This document shows positions 57,725 to 64,000 of a stretch of DNA of 64,000 nt, in pieces. This stretch comes from Roseiarcus sp963798015 (GTDB lineage: Bacteria; Pseudomonadota; Alphaproteobacteria; Rhizobiales; Beijerinckiaceae): positions 62,001-126,000 of the forward strand of contig CAWCSA010000005.1 in the NCBI GenBank assembly GCA_963798015.1. Reading direction: 5' to 3'. The notes under the pieces were generated by a model. That model saw nothing but the letters and a program-made list of their open reading frames with translations, was not told the origin of the DNA and searched no databases. The translations under genes were made by a program, and so were the position numbers. Position 1 is the stretch's first letter; every line of letters begins with the position of its first letter.

Positions 57725-60277
57725 TTGCGGGGGCTCAGCGGGGCGAAGCGCTCCGGAATTGGCGGACGGGCGCGGCGGCCCAACTGGGCGGCCGCAGGCT
57801 TGGCGCTTTACCTGCTCGCGGGCGCGCGGGCAGTTGCGCAAGACCTCTCTCGGTCCTTAGGCGGGCCCGCGCGGCTGGCGTTCGACATGGCGTCTGTCCA
57901 GGCCAATGTCGTCGGCCTGGTCATTCTCGCGCTGATGCTGCTGGCGACGATCACCGCCGTCCTTCACCTTATTGGCCGGCAACTCTGGACGCGCCGCGTT
58001 CTTGAGCTCGAGACCGAGCTCGCGCGAACCAACGCCAAGCTCGACCGGGCAGCGCTGATGTTGCGCAGCGAGCCGCAAATCCTCGTCTCCTGGGATCGTC
58101 TCGACGCGGAGCCGACGATCGAGGGCGATTTCGCCCTGGTGGCCGATTCGCCGCTGTCGTCGCGCGTGCTCGCCTTCGGCTCATGGCTCAATCCGGCCCA
58201 GGCGACCAAGATTGGAGAGGCGACGGAGCGATTGCTGACCCGCGGCGAGGCCTTCGCCGCTGCTGTCGTCAGCTTGCGTGGCCGCCATCTCGAGCTCGAT
58301 GGGCGCCCGGTGTCCGGCAGCGCGGTGATGCGCATCCGCGACGTTTCGGGCGAGCGCCTTCAGTTGGCGCAATTGCGTGATTCATTTGCCGAAGCCGAGG
58401 GCGCGCTGGACGGCTTGCGCCGCGCGCTCGAAACCGCGGATATGCCGGCGTGGACTCGCGACGCAATGGGGCGGCTCGTCTGGTGCAATATCGCCTACGC
58501 TCAAGCCGTTGACGCCCCCGACGCTGAGGCCGCTATCGCCACCGGCGGCGAAATATTCGATCCGGCGCTGCGCCGCGAAGCGACATCCGCGCTCAAGGAG
58601 TCCGGGGCCTGGAAGCGCCGTGCGCCAGCGGTCGTCGGCGGCGCCCGACGAACCTTCGACGCCGTTGAGGCAAGCGCTCAACTCGGTTCCGCGGGCGTCG
58701 CTCGCGACGTTTCCGAAATCGTGGCGCTGAAAGCAGATATGGAGCGCAACGAGGACGACTATTCGCGCATGATCGATCGGCTGTCGACGGCGGTCGCGAT
58801 CTTCGACAAGTCCAAGCGGCTGACCCTGTACAATGCGGCCTATCGGCAAATCTGGTCGCTGGAGCTGGCCTTCCTGGATCAAGGGCCGACTGATGGCGAA
58901 ATCCTCGATCGGCTTCGCGGCAAGCGGCAGTTGCCCGAACAGGTGGATTTCCGCGCCTGGAAGGCACAGCAATTGAGCGCTTACCAGGCGATCGAGCCGA
59001 GCGAATCCGTGTGGCATCTGCCCGACGGAAGGGCGTTGCGCGTCGTTGTGAGCCCCAATCCGAAAGGCGGCGTCACCTATCTCTATGACGATGCGACGCA
59101 GAGCTACGCGCTCGCTTCCCAAGTGACCACGCTCACCCACGTGCAGGGCGAGACGCTCGACGCGCTCAAGGAGGGGGTGGCGGCGTTCGGGGCGGACGGG
59201 CGCATGAAGCTGTTCAACCCGGCTTTCGCGGAACTGTGGCGATTCGATCCGACGATCCTAGGCGACCGCCCGCATATCGACGAGATCGCGCGCGCCTGCA
59301 AGCCGCTGTGCGGCGACCCCGAGCTGTTCGACGAGCTTAGGGCGGTGATCGTCGATCTTCCGGACCGTCGCAAGAGCCAGACGGCGCGGATCGAGCGCAT
59401 GGATGGGCTCATCCTCGATTGCGCCGCCCTGCCGTTGCCGGATGGAGCGACCCTCATGACGTCGCTCGATGTTACCGCGGGCGTCAACATCGAGCGCGCG
59501 CTGACCGACCGCAATCAGGCGCTCATCGCAGCCGAAAAGCTGCGCAACGATTTCGTCAACCACGTCTCCTACGAGCTACGCACGCCGCTCACCAACATTA
59601 TCGGCTTCACCCAGCTTCTCGCGGGCGGAAGCGTTGGCCCGCTCAATCCGAAGCAGGTCGAATATGCCGGATTCATCAACAATTCGTCGCATGCGCTGCT
59701 CGCCATCATCGACGACATTCTCGATCTGGCCTCGATGGACGCGGGCGCGATGGAGCTCAAGCTCGAAGACGTCGACGTCGCTGAGGCGATGAAGGCCGCG
59801 GCCGCAGGCGTGCAGGATCGCTTGAGCGAGGCCGCGATCGAATTGCGCATCGTTATGACCGATGGGGTCGGATCGCTGCGCGCTGACGGCCGGCGGGTTC
59901 GCCAGATCTTGTTCAATCTTCTCTCCAACGCGATCAACTATTCGGAGGCGGGCCAGACCGTTACACTAGCGGCGATGCGGCGGGGGACGGAGATTGTGTT
60001 CAAGGTCAGCGATCGCGGGCGCGGCATTCCTCCCGAGATGATCGACCGCGTGTTCGAGCGGTTCGAAACCTTCCCCAACGGCTCCCGGCACCGCGGCCCT
60101 GGCCTAGGCCTCTCGATCGTGAGAGCTATGGTCGAACTGCATCAGGGCCGCGTTCTGATCGATACGGCGCCACGGGAGGGGACGACAGTCACCTGCATCT
60201 TTCCCATTGATCCAATAGGAGCGATAGCGCCGAGTTCGCAACTCGTTGCGCCGCTCAAGATGCAATCGGTTCAGTAG
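57725..60277 (+). CDS. divL: DivL-type sensor kinase with tyrosine in place of the phospho-histidine
   Basis: The 850-residue protein has an N-terminal membrane segment (VQANVVGLVILALMLLATITAVLHLI), a helical linker, several PAS domains (about 230-570) and a kinase core. In the dimerisation helix the usual HELRTPL is YELRTPL: Tyr616 stands where histidine would be phosphorylated. The ATP-binding boxes are intact (LFNLLSNAINYS, DRGRGIPPE, GPGLGLSIV). This substitution defines DivL, which senses phosphorylated DivK and controls CckA/CtrA in the cell cycle. GAGGAGG precedes the TTG start. Adjacency to tsaE is conserved in alphaproteobacteria. Confidence 0.92.
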   Translation: MRGLSGAKRSGIGGRARRPNWAAAGLALYLLAGARAVAQDLSRSLGGPARLAFDMASVQANVVGLVILALMLLATITAVLHLIGRQLWTRRVLELETELARTNAKLDRAALMLRSEPQILVSWDRLDAEPTIEGDFALVADSPLSSRVLAFGSWLNPAQATKIGEATERLLTRGEAFAAAVVSLRGRHLELDGRPVSGSAVMRIRDVSGERLQLAQLRDSFAEAEGALDGLRRALETADMPAWTRDAMGRLVWCNIAYAQAVDAPDAEAAIATGGEIFDPALRREATSALKESGAWKRRAPAVVGGARRTFDAVEASAQLGSAGVARDVSEIVALKADMERNEDDYSRMIDRLSTAVAIFDKSKRLTLYNAAYRQIWSLELAFLDQGPTDGEILDRLRGKRQLPEQVDFRAWKAQQLSAYQAIEPSESVWHLPDGRALRVVVSPNPKGGVTYLYDDATQSYALASQVTTLTHVQGETLDALKEGVAAFGADGRMKLFNPAFAELWRFDPTILGDRPHIDEIARACKPLCGDPELFDELRAVIVDLPDRRKSQTARIERMDGLILDCAALPLPDGATLMTSLDVTAGVNIERALTDRNQALIAAEKLRNDFVNHVSYELRTPLTNIIGFTQLLAGGSVGPLNPKQVEYAGFINNSSHALLAIIDDILDLASMDAGAMELKLEDVDVAEAMKAAAAGVQDRLSEAAIELRIVMTDGVGSLRADGRRVRQILFNLLSNAINYSEAGQTVTLAAMRRGTEIVFKVSDRGRGIPPEMIDRVFERFETFPNGSRHRGPGLGLSIVRAMVELHQGRVLIDTAPREGTTVTCIFPIDPIGAIAPSSQLVAPLKMQSVQ

Positions 60278-60282
60278 AGGGC

Positions 60283-61854
60283 ATGAACGGTTTCGCCGGT
60301 GTAAGAGAACAAGCGGGTGTTTGGAGCTTCGAGGCGCTGGGCGAGGCGACGACTTTGGCCATCGCCGCGGCGCAGGCGGCCTGGCTCGAGCCCGGCGATT
60401 TCGTTGCCCTTACCGGTGATCTCGGGACCGGCAAAACCGCTTTCGCCCGCGGTCTCATCCGAGCCCTCGTTGAGGCGCCAGAGCTCGAAGCGCCGAGCCC
60501 GACCTTCACGTTGATGCAAGTCTATGACGCCCCGCGCGGGCCGGTGGTCCATGCCGATTTCTACCGGCTGCGCGGCCCAACGGAGCTCGCCAATCTGGGC
60601 TGGGAGGAAGCTGTCGACGGCGCGATTGCGATCGTCGAATGGCCGGAGAAGGTCGCACAAGCGCTGCCCGCGGACCGGCTCGAGGTCGAAATGCGGTTTG
60701 ATGCCAAACGCGGCCCCGATTTTCGGCTGCTGACCTTGCGCGGGTTCGGCGCGATCCGCCCGCGCCTCACGCTCGCGCTTGGCGTCGCGAGGCTGCTCGA
60801 GCGCGCCGGCTGGAGCGATGCGGCCCGTGAATTCCTGCAGGGCGACGCGTCCATTCGCGCCTATGAGCGCCTGACCAAGCCGACCGGCGAGACCGCGATC
60901 TTGATGATCTCCCCGCCCAGGCCGGACGGGCCCATCATCCGCTTCGGCAAGCCCTACGCGGCCATCGCCAAGCTGTCGCCCGACATCCGCGCCTTCATCG
61001 CCATGGCCGAGGGCCTGCGCGGGCTCGGCTACGCGGCGCCGGCTCTCATCGATTATAGCGTCGACGAAGGCTTGGCGCTGATCGAAGACTTCGGCTCAGC
61101 CACCATCGCCCAAAGCGGCGTTCCGGATGGCGCACGCTATGCGCCGGCGATCGCCGTCCTCGCCGATCTGCACGGACGCGACTTGCCGCCGAGCTTGTCC
61201 GCCGGCGAGGAACCCTACGAACTGCCCGTCTATGACATCGAAGCGATGCTGGTCGAGGTCGAACTCGTGCTCGACTGGTATGCGTCCGCGATCGCTCGGG
61301 TGACGCCGCCATCGGGCGCGCGCATGCAGTTCTTGGGCGTCTGGCGCGAGCTTCTGGCGCCGATCCTTGCTGAGCCCACCACCTGGACGCTGCGCGACTA
61401 TCATTCGCCCAATCTGCATTGGCTGGCGGAGCGGCAGGGCTTGAAGCAAATCGGCCTCATCGATTTTCAGGACGCGGTGATCGGGCCGCCGGCCTACGAT
61501 GTCGTTTCGCTATTGCAGGACGCGCGCGTCGACGTACCGGAGGATCTCGAGATGCGTCTCGCCGCCCTCTACATGCGCCGCAGGGCAGCTGTCGATCCCG
61601 CCTTCGACACCCAGCGCTTCGCCGCCGCTTATGCCGCTATGGGCGCCCAGCGCGCGACCAAGATCCTCGGCCTTTTCGCCCGCCTCGACAAACGCGATCA
61701 TAAACCTGAGTACTTGCGCCACCTGCCGCGGATCGAGCGTTATCTGGCCCGCAACCTCGCCCATCCGTTGCTTCAACCGCTCGCGGTCTGGTATCGGAAC
61801 CACCTGCCGCGGGCGCTGGGCCCACCGCCGTTCAAGTCCGACCCCGAAGATTGA
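60283..61854 (+). CDS. TsaE fused to an AmgK-like phosphotransferase
   Basis: The 523-residue protein joins two domains. Residues 1-150 are TsaE, the ATPase of threonylcarbamoyl-adenosine tRNA modification (LTGDLGTGKTAFARGLIRAL, APSPTFTLMQVYDA, HADFYRLRGP, GAIAIVEWPEK). Residues from about 175 are an aminoglycoside-phosphotransferase-fold kinase (SIRAYERLTKP, VLADLHGRDLPP, WTLRDYHSPNLHWLAE, LIDFQDAVIGPPAYDV). The second half resembles AmgK, which phosphorylates N-acetylmuramic acid at the anomeric position. It begins five bases after divL and precedes murU by 13 bases. The fusion is usual in alphaproteobacteria. Confidence 0.93.
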   Translation: MNGFAGVREQAGVWSFEALGEATTLAIAAAQAAWLEPGDFVALTGDLGTGKTAFARGLIRALVEAPELEAPSPTFTLMQVYDAPRGPVVHADFYRLRGPTELANLGWEEAVDGAIAIVEWPEKVAQALPADRLEVEMRFDAKRGPDFRLLTLRGFGAIRPRLTLALGVARLLERAGWSDAAREFLQGDASIRAYERLTKPTGETAILMISPPRPDGPIIRFGKPYAAIAKLSPDIRAFIAMAEGLRGLGYAAPALIDYSVDEGLALIEDFGSATIAQSGVPDGARYAPAIAVLADLHGRDLPPSLSAGEEPYELPVYDIEAMLVEVELVLDWYASAIARVTPPSGARMQFLGVWRELLAPILAEPTTWTLRDYHSPNLHWLAERQGLKQIGLIDFQDAVIGPPAYDVVSLLQDARVDVPEDLEMRLAALYMRRRAAVDPAFDTQRFAAAYAAMGAQRATKILGLFARLDKRDHKPEYLRHLPRIERYLARNLAHPLLQPLAVWYRNHLPRALGPPPFKSDPED

Positions 61855-61867
61855 TTGCCGAGGCCAG

Positions 61868-62593
61868 ATGAGCCTTCCCGTCCCGAAGACGGCCATGGTG
61901 TTCGCCGCCGGACTGGGCACGCGGATGCGGCCGATCACCGAGACGCTGCCCAAGCCGCTGGTCGAGGTCCACGGCCGGACGCTCATCGACACTTGCCTTG
62001 ATCGCCTGGCGGAGAGCGGCGTCGAGCGGGCGATCGTCAACGTGCATTGGCTAGGCGACCAGATCGAGGCGCACCTCGCCAAGCGCCGCGCGCCGAAGAT
62101 TATCATTTCGGACGAGCGGTCGGAACTGCTCGACCAGGGCGGCGGGATCAAGCGCGCGCTGCCGCTGATCGGCGGGGATCCGTTCCTGATCTGCAACACC
62201 GACGCGTTCTGGATCGAGGGGCCGCGCTCGAACATTGCGCGCTTGGCCCGAAGTTTCGATCCAGAGACGATGGACATCCTGCTGTTGGTCGCGGCTGGCG
62301 CAGGCGCAGTCGGCGTCGACTGGCCCGGCGATTTCGCCATGACTCATGACGGACGGCTTCAGCCGCGCGAGCCGCGCCACGTCGCGCCGTTCGTCTATAC
62401 CGGCGTCGGGATCGTCACGCCTGAGTTATTCGCAAGCGAGACGGCGGAGGTGTTCCGCCTCGCCCCGTTCTTTCACGCAGCCGCCGCGAAGGGCCGGCTT
62501 TACGGCGTTCGCCTCGATGGGCTTTGGGTGCATGTCGGGCGGCCGGAGAGCATCGCCGAGGCGGAGACGGCGATTGACCGCTCGACCTTGTGA
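61868..62593 (+). CDS. murU: MurNAc-1-phosphate uridylyltransferase-like nucleotidyltransferase
   Basis: The 241-residue protein has the sugar nucleotidyltransferase motifs MVFAAGLGTRMRPITETLPKPLVEV (nucleotide-binding G-x-G-T-R-M and PKPL), HWLGDQIEAHL, SDERSELLDQGGGIKRALP and ICNTDAFW. The gene follows the AmgK-like kinase directly, so MurU of the MurNAc salvage pathway (MurNAc-1-P to UDP-MurNAc) is the best fit. A mannose-1-phosphate guanylyltransferase label is an older alternative for these proteins. The ATG at 61868 is the family start. Confidence 0.85.
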   Translation: MSLPVPKTAMVFAAGLGTRMRPITETLPKPLVEVHGRTLIDTCLDRLAESGVERAIVNVHWLGDQIEAHLAKRRAPKIIISDERSELLDQGGGIKRALPLIGGDPFLICNTDAFWIEGPRSNIARLARSFDPETMDILLLVAAGAGAVGVDWPGDFAMTHDGRLQPREPRHVAPFVYTGVGIVTPELFASETAEVFRLAPFFHAAAAKGRLYGVRLDGLWVHVGRPESIAEAETAIDRSTL

Positions 62594-62700
62594 CCGTGAA
62601 GCGCGCGCCCCTGTTTCCCAAATCAAGGGAATCGCCTTATGCGGTCGAACATTGTTCGGGCCGCTTGAGCGGGAGACGGCCCCGCTGAGGGTTTGAGAGC

Positions 62701-64000
62701 ATGAAACTGCCGAACCAGATCGGCCCCATCCACTTCGTCGGCATCGGCGGAATTGGCATGTCGGGCATTGCCGAGGTGCTTCTCAACCTTGGCCATCAGG
62801 TTCAGGGCTCGGACCTGAGCGATAACGCCAACGTCAAGCGCCTGCGCGAGCAGGGCGCGACCGTGTTTGTCGGGCATCACAAGGCCAACCTCGGCGCCGC
62901 CGCGGTGGTCGTCATTTCTTCCGCTGTGAAACGCGACAATCCCGAGGTCGTCGAGGCGCGGGCGCGGCGCATTCCCGTCGTCCGCCGGGCCGAGATGCTG
63001 GCTGAGCTGATGCAACTCAAGCAATGCGTGGCCGTGGCCGGCACGCATGGCAAGACCACGACGACGTCGCTGGTGGCGACGCTGCTCGACGCCGCCGGCC
63101 TTGATCCGACCGTGATCAACGGCGGCATCATCAACGCCTACGGCACCAATGCGCGGCTTGGCGCTGGCGACTGGATGGTGGTCGAGGCCGACGAAAGCGA
63201 CGGCACTTTCCTGAAGCTGCCCGCCGACATCGCAGTCGTCACCAACATCGATCCCGAGCACCTCGACCACTTCAAGACTTTCGACGCCATCAAGGACGCC
63301 TTTCTGGCGCTGATCGGAAACCTGCCGTTCTATGGCTTCGCCGTCATGTGCCTCGATCATCCGACCGTGCAGGAGCTCGTCGGCCAGGTCGAAGACCGTC
63401 GAATTCTGACTTACGGCGAGAATCCGCAGGCCGATGTGCGCCTCATGGACGTCAACCTCGCTGGTGGCGTCACTCGGTTTTCGGCGCTGATCCGTGATCG
63501 GGCGACGGGCAAGGCGACCTTCATCGACGACCTCGCGCTGCCGATGCCCGGCCGGCACAATGCGCTCAACGCAACCGCGGCGATCGCTGTGGCGCACGAG
63601 CTTGGCGCGCCGATCGACGTCATCCGCAAAGCAATCGCCGGGTTTGGCGGCGTCCGGCGGCGCTTCACCCGCACCGGGACATGGAATGGCGTCGCCATTT
63701 ACGACGACTATGGCCACCATCCGGTCGAAATCGCCGCGGTTTTGAGCGCCGCCAGGGCGGCGACCGAGGCTAAGGTGATCGCGGTCGTGCAGCCGCATCG
63801 CTACACCCGGCTCGCCTCGCTGTTCGACGCCTTCGCCACCTGCTTCAATGACGCCGACACCGTCATCGTCGCCGATGTCTATGCGGCCGGCGAAGCGCCG
63901 ATCGAAGGCATCGACAAGGCGGCGCTGACGACCGCGATCGCCGCTCATGGCCACCGCCACGCGCTGATGCTGCCTTCGCCCGAGAAATTGGCGGGCATGG
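62701..64000 (+). CDS. murC: UDP-N-acetylmuramate-L-alanine ligase MurC (3' end outside window)
   Basis: The frame starts at 62701 and stays open for 433 codons to the window edge. Visible parts are the Rossmann start IHFVGIGGIGMSGIAEVLLNLG, the ATP-binding VAVAGTHGKTTTTSLVATLL, VEADESDGTFLKL, TNIDPEHLDHF, MPGRHNALNATAAIAVA, GVRRRFTRTG and YDDYGHHPVEIAAVL. MurC adds L-alanine to UDP-MurNAc, the first step of stem-peptide synthesis. Its position 107 bases after murU puts a UDP-MurNAc consumer behind a likely UDP-MurNAc salvage enzyme. Confidence 0.96.
   Translation, partial: MKLPNQIGPIHFVGIGGIGMSGIAEVLLNLGHQVQGSDLSDNANVKRLREQGATVFVGHHKANLGAAAVVVISSAVKRDNPEVVEARARRIPVVRRAEMLAELMQLKQCVAVAGTHGKTTTTSLVATLLDAAGLDPTVINGGIINAYGTNARLGAGDWMVVEADESDGTFLKLPADIAVVTNIDPEHLDHFKTFDAIKDAFLALIGNLPFYGFAVMCLDHPTVQELVGQVEDRRILTYGENPQADVRLMDVNLAGGVTRFSALIRDRATGKATFIDDLALPMPGRHNALNATAAIAVAHELGAPIDVIRKAIAGFGGVRRRFTRTGTWNGVAIYDDYGHHPVEIAAVLSAARAATEAKVIAVVQPHRYTRLASLFDAFATCFNDADTVIVADVYAAGEAPIEGIDKAALTTAIAAHGHRHALMLPSPEKLAGM

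Overview
The window is high-GC, gene-dense chromosome from an alphaproteobacterium, most likely of the order Hyphomicrobiales (Rhizobiales). The support is gene content and order: divL - tsaE/phosphotransferase fusion - murU, hslV-hslU, endonuclease-type MutL, a tryptophanyl-tRNA synthetase with short upstream leader, and a palindromic intergenic repeat (1220-1363) of the kind scattered through Bradyrhizobium/Methylocystis-type genomes. The genus cannot be fixed from sequence alone. Carriage of a propane-type di-iron monooxygenase would fit a Beijerinckiaceae/Methylocella-like organism.

Left part (1-16.9 kb), mostly housekeeping: the end of mutL, an NTF2-like protein, purL with two small downstream genes (one BolA family), htpG, a decayed Doc toxin behind an intact antitoxin, a PEP-CTERM-anchored trypsin-like protease, a class I aminotransferase with a DUF1311-type protein, nudC, a D,D-carboxypeptidase, a LemA/TPM-domain operon, ilvC and tRNA-Lys(CTT). 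Just after the tRNA lies a broken IS1182-like transposase remnant.

Accessory core (17.5-40.6 kb), two adjacent catabolic blocks. Block 1 (17623-27672) is a tightly overlapping 12-gene operon. It encodes a sugar/polyol-type ABC importer (binding protein, two permeases, a 70-residue membrane protein, two ATPases) and a complete PEP-dependent dihydroxyacetone kinase system (DhaL, DhaM, a separate HPr, a full-length Enzyme I, a small HTH protein, DhaK). Block 2 (27890-40325) is a soluble di-iron monooxygenase cluster of the propane monooxygenase type. A sigma-54 enhancer-binding regulator (with an SseB-like gene) is divergent from adh - two unknown small genes - prmA - prmB - prmC - prmD - amidohydrolase - DUF59 protein - GroEL-like chaperonin. 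The divergent region holds an exact -24/-12 promoter and two identically built inverted repeats 34 bp apart, which makes a coherent regulatory picture. The expected chemistry is alkane to alcohol by PrmABCD and alcohol to ketone/aldehyde by the dehydrogenase, with the chaperonin and small accessory proteins serving assembly.

Right part (40.6-64 kb): DUF3297 and rpsT, two unrecognised secreted proteins, a LysR regulator, a threonine-synthase-like enzyme, an enoyl-CoA hydratase, a vapBC pair divergent from an orphan Phd-type antitoxin across a perfect palindrome, purine catabolism (allantoinase/OHCU decarboxylase fusion plus guanine deaminase), a rhodanese, a PHP hydrolase, hslVU, a MarR-controlled oxidoreductase, a double-ACT protein, trpS, divL (with tyrosine in place of the phospho-histidine), the TsaE-kinase fusion, murU and the beginning of murC.

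The items most worth a second look are the sigma-54/UAS architecture and the two unknown small genes of the monooxygenase operon, the private phosphorelay of the dihydroxyacetone kinase operon, the kinase/MurU/MurC neighbourhood that looks like muramic acid salvage feeding peptidoglycan synthesis, and a shared leader element upstream of purL and trpS.
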